From positions 1 to 64,000 of the forward strand of contig JBCFBK010000013.1 in assembly GCA_038562555.1 (NCBI GenBank): a stretch of 64,000 nucleotides of DNA, in the 5' to 3' direction. The translations under genes and the position numbers were made by a program. The stretch is from JBCFBK01 sp038562555 (lineage in GTDB: Bacteria; Bacteroidota; Bacteroidia; Bacteroidales; Prolixibacteraceae). A model generated the notes under the pieces. The model was given only the letters and a program-made list of their open reading frames with translations. It was not told the DNA's origin and did no database searches. Every line of letters starts with the position of its first letter. Position 1 is the first letter of the stretch. Of the stretch, positions 52,224-62,400 are shown one piece after another.

Positions 52224-54734
52224 TTATTTCAGTTTTGGTTTTGTAAGTTTTAGCGTCTGAAAGCCAAATTGCGGGAGCAACAGGCTGCCGCCGGTCTGGA
52301 TCACTTTTCCGTTCAGATCGACCTGTCCAGTACTTGCTGCGGAACAGTTCCACCGGACATCCGGCTTCCGGGTCGCCGACGATGTGCTGTAAAACCGGAC
52401 CAGCAGATCTTCCCCTTCCATGAACACGGCCGAAACATGCAGGTTTTTATCGCTGACCTGGAGCAACGAACGTTCGAACGGTTCGTCGCCGGGTGTCACA
52501 AATCGTGCGATCAGCGGCTCGTTCCAGCCGTTGCATGCATTTTCGATTTCTGCCTGCTCCCAGTTCCCCTCATGCGGAAGAAGGGCGTAACGGATCTGTG
52601 TCAGTCCGTCAACACCGTAGTGCCTCCCCCACAAGCCTTTCCCGGTATACTGAACGGTAAGGCCGAGCGCCAGGCCGCCGGTATGAAGATAGCTTGTGGT
52701 ATGGTCGGAGAATAAGGCGATGCCATAGTCGTTCGCTGCATTGGCGACATCCACCCAGTTCAGGATCACATTGTGCCGGAGGCTGTCCCAGCTCGAATAG
52801 CGTGTATCCTTCAGGCGGCTTTCGCAAACATCGAAAGGAGCGTTTTTAAAGAGCCTGTCTCCCACCCCATTTAGCGGAAACTGCAGGTGCAGCTTGTAGC
52901 TGTCGTCATAAAAAGCTTTTTCCCGGTCCTCAGCCTTATAATTGAGGCTTTGATCATAGGCTCCGATTGCCGGTTGCCCGTTCCACTGAATGGTGAGTTC
53001 GAAGCCGATCAACGGATTGCCTTTGCCAAAGGTGATGAGCTGGCTGTACGGAATACCGTCGATATGGCCGTCGACGCGCGCCCGGATGAACAGAGCCCCA
53101 TCTTCCACTACGCTGACTGTGGCCGGATGATCTGAGCCACTCAGAAATTTCTCTTTAAGGTAGAAATACCCGCGAAGGTCGTTTAGTCCCTTTCCTTCCT
53201 CAACGAGCTGCCGGTCGCCATGCTTTTTATCAATAAGGCTGGTGATCGTTCCGCCCTTCGCGGGATCGATCACTGCCGAGTAGTAAGGTGTTTCGATTTT
53301 CAGTGTCCTGCCGGAAAGCCCCTGAAATGCGGAAGCTGAAGCCTGTCTCTTTGCTTGCTTCAACACAAAGGTTGCATAGCCCAGACCGGGTACCGGGGCC
53401 TCAAAGGCCAGCATGCGCCTGCCGTCGGGTCCGGTCAGCAATTGAGACGGAAGCGCTTTCCCTTTTACCGTAAACACCGCCGGGTCCGTGTATGCTTCGG
53501 GCACAGCAACGGTTACCAGCCCCGTGCGGCCGGAACCTGATGTATTGAATACGCGGATGGATCCGGATTCCGCAACATTTCCTGTACTAAACGCCCCGTC
53601 AATTTTCTCCCCGGCGATCCGGTTGGCGGTTGTTGTCCACCGGCTTACCTGATCGGCCCAGGTGTCGCCCGGCTTTCCGTTGTAAGGTACGATCCAGCAG
53701 TCATGATGCTGGGCCAGCATGAGGTTTCTCCATGCTTCGGCAAAGTCGTCCGCCGGCCAGGCCTTTCCGTTGAGCAGGTAATCGAGTGAAGCCATTTTTT
53801 CGGCCATGATCAGCAGGTTCTCGCTTGTCCGGACTTGCTGCGCTATTTTTTGCAGCACCTGTGCACCCCAAACCAGGCCTGGTTTGACGTCTTCCTGCGA
53901 AAATTTCCAGGTTACCGGTTCCACTTTGTCCCTGATCCGGTCGATATAGTCTGTCCAGGTGGTATACACCGTCGGCTGATAAGCGTTAGGCCAGGGGCCC
54001 CCATCCCAGCCTGCATCCTGAAAGGTCATCCCCACGGGGTATTTCACTCCGGCAGCAAAACAGGCGGCAATAAATTCGTTCGAATTGGTCCACGATTCCG
54101 TTTGCCAGGTCGACGAAGACGACAACCGCTCACAGGCATACCGGGGAACTGCCGGCAGGGTGGTGCCGTCGGGCCCGGTCCAGTTCACCAGATCCCGCCC
54201 AAAGGCGCTCGTATAGCCACCCCAACAGGTATTTGGATTGCGCAGCACCGCGTATTTGTACCCGAAGCCCTTGAGAATGGAAGGAAGACTGCTGGTAAAA
54301 CAAGGCTCCTCTACGGCATACGTGAGAAAAGCGGCCGACGGAAAATACGCCCGGGTTTTGGCTATTCCATACCCAAACTGACGAATGATGCCCTCGCCCG
54401 AAATGTTGTAGCAGTATGGCTGTGCATAGGTGGGATTCACAAATTCGATCCGCCCAAACCGTCCTTCCTTTTCGTAATAATCCTGAAACGCTTTGAAATT
54501 TTCTGCATCCTTCACGCAAACGGTATCCCAGGTTTCGGGTTCGATTTCAAGGTTAATCTTCCAGCCGGGGTTTTGGGTGAGCTTATCGACCATGAAACGG
54601 GCCTGCCACATCGGATAGTGCCCGTAAATGCCTCCGTGGTAACCATCGGCAAACCAGGCTGTCTGGGCATGTGAAGCCGATGTCGTGAAAAGCGCTAAAA
54701 TCAGGCTGATAAACAACCAGTAATTTTTATTCAT
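52224..54734 (-). CDS. Divergent GH38-like alpha-mannosidase
   Basis: An 836-residue periplasmic protein, signal peptide cleaved near residue 23 (TSASHAQ). The overall order fits GH38: an N-terminal catalytic barrel, the helical bundle with MLAQHHDCWIVPYNG (His 343-344), and the C-terminal beta domains (YYSAVIDPAKGGTITSLIDK). The usual N-terminal zinc pair HxD is replaced by GYHGGIYGHYP (His 33), and the nucleophile region reads AVEEPCFTSS with glutamates 142-143 where an aspartate is normal. The family placement is fair; the catalytic details are uncertain. It starts within a dispersed repeat and is separated from the upstream gene by a terminator. Confidence 0.75.
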   Translation of the reverse strand: MNKNYWLFISLILALFTTSASHAQTAWFADGYHGGIYGHYPMWQARFMVDKLTQNPGWKINLEIEPETWDTVCVKDAENFKAFQDYYEKEGRFGRIEFVNPTYAQPYCYNISGEGIIRQFGYGIAKTRAYFPSAAFLTYAVEEPCFTSSLPSILKGFGYKYAVLRNPNTCWGGYTSAFGRDLVNWTGPDGTTLPAVPRYACERLSSSSTWQTESWTNSNEFIAACFAAGVKYPVGMTFQDAGWDGGPWPNAYQPTVYTTWTDYIDRIRDKVEPVTWKFSQEDVKPGLVWGAQVLQKIAQQVRTSENLLIMAEKMASLDYLLNGKAWPADDFAEAWRNLMLAQHHDCWIVPYNGKPGDTWADQVSRWTTTANRIAGEKIDGAFSTGNVAESGSIRVFNTSGSGRTGLVTVAVPEAYTDPAVFTVKGKALPSQLLTGPDGRRMLAFEAPVPGLGYATFVLKQAKRQASASAFQGLSGRTLKIETPYYSAVIDPAKGGTITSLIDKKHGDRQLVEEGKGLNDLRGYFYLKEKFLSGSDHPATVSVVEDGALFIRARVDGHIDGIPYSQLITFGKGNPLIGFELTIQWNGQPAIGAYDQSLNYKAEDREKAFYDDSYKLHLQFPLNGVGDRLFKNAPFDVCESRLKDTRYSSWDSLRHNVILNWVDVANAANDYGIALFSDHTTSYLHTGGLALGLTVQYTGKGLWGRHYGVDGLTQIRYALLPHEGNWEQAEIENACNGWNEPLIARFVTPGDEPFERSLLQVSDKNLHVSAVFMEGEDLLVRFYSTSSATRKPDVRWNCSAASTGQVDLNGKVIQTGGSLLLPQFGFQTLKLTKPKLK

Positions 54735-54827
54735 CCGTAAATAATTAGTTTTTTAATGGTCGGATGGAACTCGCATAGCCAGGATTTTCATTCCTGTTTG
54801 TGTTCGGCACAATCATGCTCGTTTCAT
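54732..54827 (-). repeat. Dispersed repeat, copy B, ending at the GH38-like start
   Basis: Minus strand: ATGAAACGAGCATG at its start, GGCTATGCGAGTTCCATCCG in the middle, an A/T-rich tail and ACGGATG whose ATG is the GH38-like start codon. A frame inside reads NENPGYASSIRPLKN and stops. The ends ATGAAACGAGCAT and ATGCGAGTTCCAT can pair in 10 of 13 positions, giving an imperfect inverted repeat. Confidence 0.7.
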
Positions 54828-54841
54828 AACACCACAAATTT

Positions 54842-54876
54842 AAAAACTGTCATGGCATTTCCACTGCCATGACAGT
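54842..54876 (-). terminator. Terminator between the DUF4961-type gene and the GH38-like gene
   Basis: ACTGTCATGGCA and TGCCATGACAGT form a perfect 12-bp stem around a seven-base loop, followed on the minus strand by TTTTTA. It splits the locus into a SusC/D-lipoprotein unit and an enzyme unit. TAAATTTG (complement of 54835-54842), just past the T-run, is a candidate -7 box for the enzyme genes. Confidence 0.75.
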
Positions 54877-54894
54877 CTGAAGAAAAGGAAAAGG

Positions 54895-55878
54895 TCAATT
54901 ACAGCTTTCGGTGATGACAAAATCACTGCCGGAGCTGTTTCGCACCACAATGCTCTGGTCTTCATTGGTGAAATGGAAACGGGCTTCTTTGATGACTGCT
55001 CCCTCCGGAAGGTTAAAGAATTGCTTCGGGTAGATGTATTTTTGCCAGGAGGTTGCGCCCACTTTTTCCATCAGGGTTTTTTCGCTGATCACATCCACCA
55101 CCGACGAGTCGTTCCCGTCGGCATAGATTGCCTTGCCATAGAGGTACACCTTTTCGGCATCTTTCAGCGGCGTTTCCACCACGCCGGCCACGGTTTCAAA
55201 ATTAACGGCAAAGATGTCGCCCCAGCCAAAGGTGGCAGGTGTTGTCGATACCAGGCTGACGGTGGTGTAGTCGATCATCGGGTTTGAACCCCCTGTCACG
55301 GTCAGCACCTTCGACTTCGCGTTTGCCTTATAGTATTCATTGTGGAATCCCCGGTTTTTGCCGCAAAAGAAATAGCCCATGAAAAGCTTCATGTTCTGGC
55401 TGCCAGTGGTCAGCTTCACTTTTACGGCAGCAGTGATCAGCTTTTCTTCTTCATCGGTAATAATGAATTTTGTCTGGGATTTAAAGACCACCCACTCAAC
55501 AGGCCCCAGGTTGTTCATCAATCCGATTTCTTTTTGCAAAGCTGCAGACCAGCTCAGAGCTGTAGTCGGTTCTTTTTCCGTTGCCGCCATCAGGATCATG
55601 CGTTCATTCGTCACGTCTCCTTTGGTGTATCCGCTGGTTGTGAAGGTCAGCTCGGCATTTGAGGCGATATTCCAGCTCTTGGGAGCCAAAACGGCAAATA
55701 CCAGTTCCGTGTTATCGTCATTTTCAGGAACGAGTTTGATGTCGACTCCGATTTCAATCGGACTGTTGACCTGAGGGTTGTCCGGATGGGTGATCTTCTC
55801 GATCGTCATACACATCATTAAGATGAAAGGCAGGACGAAAGCGATCGTCCAGATGCTGTATTTATTCAGTCGTTTCAT
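54895..55878 (-). CDS. DUF4961-type lipoprotein or envelope protein (alpha-mannoside locus)
   Basis: A 327-residue envelope protein. The N-terminus MKRLNKYSIWTIAFVLPFIL leads to LMMCMTIEK, a possible lipobox. The mature part is beta-rich with two immunoglobulin-like segments (LKLVPENDD region at about 48-120, TPATFGWGDIFAVNFETV at about 215) and a C-terminal KEARFHFTNEDQSIVVRNSS. I match it to the DUF4961 type found after susD in Bacteroidota loci; this rests on recall of the pattern. In the SusE/SusF position it may bind glycan. It ends before a terminator. Confidence 0.65.
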   Translation of the reverse strand: MKRLNKYSIWTIAFVLPFILMMCMTIEKITHPDNPQVNSPIEIGVDIKLVPENDDNTELVFAVLAPKSWNIASNAELTFTTSGYTKGDVTNERMILMAATEKEPTTALSWSAALQKEIGLMNNLGPVEWVVFKSQTKFIITDEEEKLITAAVKVKLTTGSQNMKLFMGYFFCGKNRGFHNEYYKANAKSKVLTVTGGSNPMIDYTTVSLVSTTPATFGWGDIFAVNFETVAGVVETPLKDAEKVYLYGKAIYADGNDSSVVDVISEKTLMEKVGATSWQKYIYPKQFFNLPEGAVIKEARFHFTNEDQSIVVRNSSGSDFVITESCN

Positions 55879-55918
55879 TTTTACGTATTTTAAGCATTAA
55901 ACTACAACAGGTTGAACC

Positions 55919-56386
55919 CTATTCAATATTAACGAATGTGTATTTGTAACTAATTGAACTGCAATCCAGTTGAAAAGGCATAATGAATTCGCCGTTTTGA
56001 TAATAGGCAATCACTTTATCCGTGCCACTGACGCGCAGTTCGTTAGGAGATACACTGTAATCCAGCTCGCAATCGGCTTCCACGTCGGGGTTTCCCTCAA
56101 AACTGAACGGAGAAAAGGGGACATTGCCGTTGGAGTAAGTAAGCCTGGTCAGCTTGCTGTCGTTGTAATGCAAGGTAAATTTCACCGTTTTGAAAAAATC
56201 CAGCTTTTTGGAGATATCGATCCCGCTGATATGCATGGGATCATATTGCAACACCTGCCTCAGTTCGTAAGTGATGTCGTAATTCTGAGGATAGTCGTCG
56301 GTCATTTTATTCGAAAGGTCGTCCTCGCAACCCGAGAGCGAAAAAAACGACAGGATAACTGAAAAAATCCATATTTTGCGTGTCAT
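55919..56386 (-). CDS. DUF5004-type small surface lipoprotein (alpha-mannoside locus)
   Basis: A 155-residue lipoprotein with cysteine at about 20 (LSGCEDDLSNKMTDDYP) and an acidic surface-export signal. The mature part is a small beta domain (TVKFTLHYNDSKLTRLTYSN, DCELDYSVSPNELRVSGTD). It resembles the DUF5004 type that travels with DUF4961 and DUF5005 proteins in SusC/D loci. No enzyme motif. The gene lies 44 bp after the DUF5005-type gene and 40 bp before the DUF4961-type gene. Confidence 0.6.
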   Translation of the reverse strand: MTRKIWIFSVILSFFSLSGCEDDLSNKMTDDYPQNYDITYELRQVLQYDPMHISGIDISKKLDFFKTVKFTLHYNDSKLTRLTYSNGNVPFSPFSFEGNPDVEADCELDYSVSPNELRVSGTDKVIAYYQNGEFIMPFQLDCSSISYKYTFVNIE

Positions 56387-56430
56387 AATTAAATGTCTTA
56401 ATGGTTAATAAAGCTCCGTTATTTCAACCG

Positions 56431-57810
56431 CTACTTCAGGATCTTATCCTTTTCGACCCAAAACAACCTGGGGCGGTAAGTAGAAACGTCGCTGTGTTGT
56501 TTTACAAAGTCTTCATTATTTACGTTGTAACTGATCAGGATCATCCCGTCCTTTTCAAACTGAGGATGAGCCATGGCGTTATAGGTCAGCAGTCCCGGAG
56601 TGTTCTGTTCCCGGGTGGTGTAGATCAGTTTTTTATTGTACCACGGGCCTTGCGGGCTGTCGGCAATGAAGGTATAGATCGTTCCGGAGTTGAACCGTTT
56701 ATCCTGTGTGAGCAACACATATTTATTGTCCAGTTTGAACACGTTAAACTGGGAAGACACCGGCACGGTTGCGAGCCCGGCCATTTTCACTGCGTCGGAA
56801 GCGTTGGGACTCCAGCCGGAACCATCGAAATACTCCCACTTCGTATAAAGCTGATCCATGGTAGTTCTGGCGACCAAAGCATCTGAGACCGTATTGATGC
56901 TGTTATCGACATCGACCTGGGCATAGATATACACGTAGTCGTTTTGCTTTAGCGCGGCCATCCCGTAATGGATATCGGTTGAGCCGGAGAAGGGAACCGA
57001 AACCGTTTTTCTGAGTTCGAGGCCAGGCAAATCGTATTCGAGGATATCGGTTTTTTCATACCGGAATCCCCACATTCCTGCTTCACCCTGATACATCAGC
57101 GTCTGAAAAATATACAGCTTATTCCCGTCAACAAAGCCATGCCCCGGCCAGTACCACTTTTTACCTTCATCGGTCACTCCCGGAGGCACCGCGGCAGACG
57201 TGTTCCCGCCATTCGCTCCGTAAACGGCGCTTACCTTTCCCTTGTCATACAGAATATACGTATTGCGGAACATGTGATCCTGCATGGAACGAGCTCCGTT
57301 TGTCACCGGACCGATAAACGAATCGCCCATAAGGAAAACAGAGCGGCCGTCAGGCAGGGCGATGGAATACATGCCGTCGCCCCCGGTAACGCTTCCGCGG
57401 TCGGGGATCAACTGCCGGGCAAAAGCTTTGTCGTGTCCGTCAATTGTCACTTCTGTAGTGATCTTCCGTACGCTTTGCCCCTCTTTCATCAGGGAAACCG
57501 ATACCGGTACAGCTTCATAGTATGGGATACGCGTAAGAACAGCGCCGGTCTGATCGCGCTGAACCGTTACAATTTTATCTGACTTGCCTGTCGAAACCTG
57601 ATAGGTGTCAAAATCAACCTTGTCGGTCAACAGCTCCCATGAAAGAAATACCGAATCGGCATTCGATGTGTACGTAACCTTTAACAGGGGCCCGTTTGGA
57701 TCATCCTCAAACGGATTCGGGTTCACGCCTGTGCCGTCATCGTCGACGCACGACAGGAGTAAAGCCAGCGTTAGGCTCAGGAATGTCATCTGTTTTATCT
57801 TTGTATTCAT
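56431..57810 (-). CDS. DUF5005-type beta-propeller lipoprotein (alpha-mannoside locus)
   Basis: A 459-residue lipoprotein with cysteine at about 21 (LLLSCVDDDGTGVN) and an acidic surface-export signal. A fibronectin-like segment occupies about 40-125 (LLKVTYTSNADSVFLSWELL). The main domain is a predicted five-bladed propeller, opening with GSVTGGDGMYSIALPDGRSV and FLMGDSFIGPV and ending with YNAMAHPQFEKDGMILISYN, a pattern shared with GH43/GH32-like and DUF5005 families. It might be a glycosidase or a glycan-binding protein; no catalytic residue can be assigned with safety. First lipoprotein gene after susD. Confidence 0.65.
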   Translation of the reverse strand: MNTKIKQMTFLSLTLALLLSCVDDDGTGVNPNPFEDDPNGPLLKVTYTSNADSVFLSWELLTDKVDFDTYQVSTGKSDKIVTVQRDQTGAVLTRIPYYEAVPVSVSLMKEGQSVRKITTEVTIDGHDKAFARQLIPDRGSVTGGDGMYSIALPDGRSVFLMGDSFIGPVTNGARSMQDHMFRNTYILYDKGKVSAVYGANGGNTSAAVPPGVTDEGKKWYWPGHGFVDGNKLYIFQTLMYQGEAGMWGFRYEKTDILEYDLPGLELRKTVSVPFSGSTDIHYGMAALKQNDYVYIYAQVDVDNSINTVSDALVARTTMDQLYTKWEYFDGSGWSPNASDAVKMAGLATVPVSSQFNVFKLDNKYVLLTQDKRFNSGTIYTFIADSPQGPWYNKKLIYTTREQNTPGLLTYNAMAHPQFEKDGMILISYNVNNEDFVKQHSDVSTYRPRLFWVEKDKILK

Positions 57811-57881
57811 TAATTGTCTTTTAAAAATTTATGCCCGCCTGTGTAAAACGGCGGCAGGCGTTTAATCCATTGCCATCTTGA

Positions 57882-59408
57882 TCAGTTCCTTACCAGGTTT
57901 GGATTCAGCCGCTTTTCACGCAGCGGATAAGGGAACAACAAATCGTCTTCTTCGAACGGATGTCCCTCGGGATGCGAAGGCGCGTTGTAGCCCAACAAGC
58001 CGACCATATTCCGGGTGGTCACGTTGAATGCTTTTCTGGTCCGGACCATGTCGAACCAGGTTTGCCCTTCAAAGCAAATCTCCCAGAAACGTTCTTTCAA
58101 TATATCATCGGCCGAAAGAAGGGCCGGTTTTGCCTCGTCCGGATTTGCGCGGTTCCTGACCTTAAACCAGGCATTAATGGCATCGGCATGGTTTGTGGTT
58201 CCGCCATCGATCTGCGCTCTTGCCTCGGCCAGGGTCAGCAGGAGATCGGCATAGGTGAGCAGCGGGTAATTCCGTCCCGACATGCCTGATTCAGCGCCGG
58301 CATCGTCCCAGAACTTGTAAATGTAAGGCCGGCCGAATTCGACAACCACATTGGGATCGGCCAGGGTTTCATGTTTGGTATAATAAAAGCCTTTCTCTTC
58401 GATCCGCTTGTCGCCTGCAGTATACGAGTTGTAAAAAGCCGGGGCCGGAGCCAGTGCTCCGCCATTGGAACCGGCCGAAGAGATGGGTTGTGCAGGCTCC
58501 GGATAAGGCAATAAGTTAAAATGGACGGGAGAGCCGGCATATTGCCGTTCACGCTGGATCATCCAGATATACTCACCCGAATTTTCATTGGCCGGGTTCC
58601 GCAGAGCGGCATAATTGTCGAAGAGATAAAACTGGGCGCCGGCCACCACCGCCGCAGCCTGCTCGTAAGCCTTTTGGTAATATGTCGTTCCTTTTTGCAA
58701 CGGATAACCCGCCATGGTCAGGTAAACTTTGGCAAGCATCGCCTTAACAGCCCCTTTCGCAACACGTCCTTCGACGCTTGTCCAGGAATGATTAACCATG
58801 AGTGAATCGGCCGAACGGAGGTCCTTTTCAATTCGCGTATACACCTCGTCAATTGACGACAGGGCGATTTGCGTGTCGGACAGATTTTTAGTTGAAGAAA
58901 GCTTTAGCGGCAGCTCTCCAAAAAGCCTGACCAGGTTAAAATAGCTGTAGGCCCTGAAAAAGTAAACCTCTCCCCAACGGACATTCTTTGCACTCTCGCT
59001 CATCAGGCCCGGGCTTAGATTTTGCAGTCCTTCAAGAATGCTGTTACAGTTTTCAATGGTCTTGTAGTTGGTTTCCCAGATTTTTTCCACATAGGAATTA
59101 TCTTCCTTGATACTCAGATTAATGGCCTGATTGAGAAAGGTATTGGCTGAGGAATAGGGCCGGTCGCCATACCCGTGCAGATATTCCAGAAACAGGTAGT
59201 TTTGGGTCCCGGGACCTATATCTCCGTCGAAACAATTGTCCAGAAAGGTGTAGAGCCCGTTAACCGCCGCGTTTACCTGGGCTTCGGACTGAAAATAAAA
59301 ATCGGGCGACAGAAATGTCTTGGGTTCTTCTTCAAGAAACGCATCGCATGAGGCACAAACCATCAGTATGGAAAGCACCCGGCTTATACTTAAAAGATGT
59401 CTCTTCAT
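57882..59408 (-). CDS. SusD/RagB-family lipoprotein (alpha-mannoside locus)
   Basis: A 508-residue surface lipoprotein with cysteine at about 21 (MVCASCDAFLEEEPKTFLSP). SusD landmarks: VRWGEVYFFRAYSYFNLVRLFGELPL split over about 145-170, KGAVKAMLAKVYLTMAG, LLTYADLLLTLAEARAQIDG and LKERFWEICFEGQTWFDMVR, then the closing LLFPYPLREKRLNPNLVRN. It begins 11 bp after the SusC stop. Works as the lid of SusC; alpha-mannosidic ligand inferred from downstream enzymes. Confidence 0.95.
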   Translation of the reverse strand: MKRHLLSISRVLSILMVCASCDAFLEEEPKTFLSPDFYFQSEAQVNAAVNGLYTFLDNCFDGDIGPGTQNYLFLEYLHGYGDRPYSSANTFLNQAINLSIKEDNSYVEKIWETNYKTIENCNSILEGLQNLSPGLMSESAKNVRWGEVYFFRAYSYFNLVRLFGELPLKLSSTKNLSDTQIALSSIDEVYTRIEKDLRSADSLMVNHSWTSVEGRVAKGAVKAMLAKVYLTMAGYPLQKGTTYYQKAYEQAAAVVAGAQFYLFDNYAALRNPANENSGEYIWMIQRERQYAGSPVHFNLLPYPEPAQPISSAGSNGGALAPAPAFYNSYTAGDKRIEEKGFYYTKHETLADPNVVVEFGRPYIYKFWDDAGAESGMSGRNYPLLTYADLLLTLAEARAQIDGGTTNHADAINAWFKVRNRANPDEAKPALLSADDILKERFWEICFEGQTWFDMVRTRKAFNVTTRNMVGLLGYNAPSHPEGHPFEEDDLLFPYPLREKRLNPNLVRN

Positions 59409-59419
59409 CGTCGTTCAGA

Positions 59420-62400
59420 TTAAAATGTAACATTGATACTGGCTGAAACCGTTGTTGGCCGGGGATAAGAATAAAATTCAATGCCTTGTCCGGTATCGGT
59501 TGAAAAAGCGCCTAATTCCGGATCAAATCCGGGGAAGCTGGTAAATACATGCAGGTTTTCGACATTTACGCCCAATGTGAGCCCCTTCACGACTTTGAGC
59601 CTGCTCAGCAGCTTTGGATCAAATTCATAGCTGAGCGAAACGTTCCTGATCCGAAGGAAATCGCCGTCGTATAACATCCGGGAGTCCTTCTCGTTTTCTC
59701 CGAAATTCACGTCAGAAGGAAGGCGCAACGCAGCAACCATAGAGTTTGGATTTTCGGGCGTCCAGGCGTCGAGCACCGAAGTCCGGTTATTGCCGTAGAT
59801 CTGCCTGTTTTCAAGCATGGTTGAGGTAATGCCCAGAATTTTCGCCCCGTAATTATAGTTCAGGTCGACCATGAGCGAAAAGCCTTTGTAACGGAAGGTA
59901 TTCACCATGTTTACATCGCCTTTGGGCAAGCCGTTACCCATAATCTGGCGGTCGTTGTCGTTAATGACCCCATCGCCGTCGACGTCCTCATACTTCAGGT
60001 CGCCCGGCTTCTTGCCGTAAACGGCGGCCTCTGCAATTTCGTCAAGGCCCCATGTGCCAAGGCGTTTAAATACGAAATAAGAAGCCCACTCCTCGCCTTC
60101 GCGGGCAATTGTCCCGTTGCCGGTATCGATCGTCTCTCCGCCAATGTCTTCAACGACCAGTTTGTTGGTTGAAAATATCAGGTCGGTCGACCAGTTAAAG
60201 TCCCTTGTCACGACGTTCCTGGTTGAAAGAGTCAGTTCAAAACCTTTGTTCCTGATTTCACCCAGATTGGTCCAGGTATTCGAATATCCGGTTGTGAAGG
60301 GCACCTGTTTCGAGAACAACAGGTCTTTGGTGGCCTTATTGTAGTAATCCATAATGAATTCAACACGGTTTTTGAAAAGGCCCAGTTCCAGACCGATATT
60401 CACCTGCCGGGAGCTTTCCCATTTCAGGTCTTCATTACCCAGATTACCCAGAACTACATATGGCTGAAGAACTTTATTGAATATCAGTGAGTTATTACTG
60501 TACGATGAAATTGTCCGATAATTGGGAATTGAAGCATTGCCCACGGCCCCATAGCTTAACCGCAACTTCAGGTTGCTTACGATATCCCCGACCGGCACAA
60601 AGAAATTTTCTTCTGAAATACGCCAGGCAGCGGAAGCGGAAGGGAAATAGCCGTACTTGTTATTCGCGCCGAAATTGGATGCCCCGTCAGCCCTGATCGT
60701 CAGGCCCAACAGGTACTTGTCGTTAAAATTCTGATTCATCCTGAAGTAGTACGAGTTCATCGTATTCTGATTCATGCCCGACGATGGCTTATGATAAACC
60801 GTCCCGGCACCTAAGTTATAATATTCGAAGTAATCGTCGAAATAATCTTCAGATCCGCCGGCAGCGCTTTCGGCTCGGTAGTAATACCAACTGGCTCCCA
60901 AAACGAAAGTGGAATGCAACCGGTTATTGAAAAAGCTGTTGGTGTAGGTGAAATAGTCTTCATTCGACCATCTTCTTCCTATTTCATTATAGATATCGGC
61001 ATAACCGTTATTGTTCTCGCTCACATCCAGCAAGCCGGCTTTGGCATAGGTGATGTTCCGCTTATTTGCCGTCTGCATGTCACCCTTGGCTGTGAACTGC
61101 AAATTCTTACTGAGCTTAACGGTAGCAATCAAATTGAAGACCGTGAAGTTTTCATCCCAGATATTCTTCTGGTCCTGCAGCAGGCGGATGGGGTTTTCGG
61201 CCGACTCTCCCAGCGGATAGTCGTTTTTCCGGCCCCAGGTACCGTCTTCATACTGAACAGGAACAATGGAGGGCATTTCGATCATATTCCGGATGGGGCC
61301 TTGTCCGAAGCCTCCCTCCATGTCGTTTCGTTTGTGAAAGCCGGTCGTAACCACGGCCTGCAGGTTCAGCCATTCGTTGATATCACTCTTCATGTTCAGG
61401 GTTCCGGAAAGACGTTTCGAATAGGTATATTTTACCAAGCCGTCAAAATCCTGATACGCGACACTGGCATAAAAAGCATTTTTATCGTTTCCTGAAGAGA
61501 AAGAAAGCGTGTGGTCCTGGGTCAAGGCATTTTGGGTAAGGGCATCCTGCCAATCGGTATCGTATTTTGGCGAAGCAATCAGATACCCGTGTTCATCTCT
61601 TGAATAATTTCCGGAGGCATCTTTCGCGTAGTAGAACAGATTTTCCATCGGGCTCTCCAGGTGAGGCATGACTTTGCCGCTGTATGCATAGGCCCGTTTT
61701 TGGACTTCAATAAATTCATCCGCATCCAGCACATCGATTTTCCGGTTCAGGTAACCAACGCCGACCTTCCCGTTATAACTTACCGTTCCGCTGCCCTTTT
61801 TACCGCTTTTGGTCGTGATGATCACCACGCCGTTCGAGCCTTTTGCGCCGTACATCGCCGTCGCGGCGGCGTCTTTCAGAACATCGATCGATTCGATGTT
61901 CGCAGCATTGATAATCTGCGGATCGACCCCGACCACGCCGTCAAGAACATAAATGGGGTTGCTGTCGGCATTGATCGATCCCATTCCCCTGATCCTTAAA
62001 GAAGAAGCCCCGCCGGGCTTTCCTGAAAAAGAGACATTCCGTACCCCCGCCACTTTTCCTGCAATGTTTTCCATGATATTGAACGCGGTAGTGCGGTCGG
62101 TCAGATCCTCACTTTTTACCGAGCTGACAGAGGAACTAAGTTCCCTTTTTGTCATGGTACCATATCCCACGGCTACGACTTCCCCGATTCCGATGGCATC
62201 TTCCTCCATCTCGATATCGATAACCGCTTTGCCGGCCACCGGAACTTCCTGTGTCTTCATTCCCACAAAGGAGAATACCAGCGAAGCGGAAGGGGAAACC
62301 TTTACAAGCGTATATTCTCCGTTGACGTCGGTGACCGTACCTTGTGTGGCAGACTTCACGATAACCGTAACACCCGGCAATGGTTCGCCTTTACTATCGG

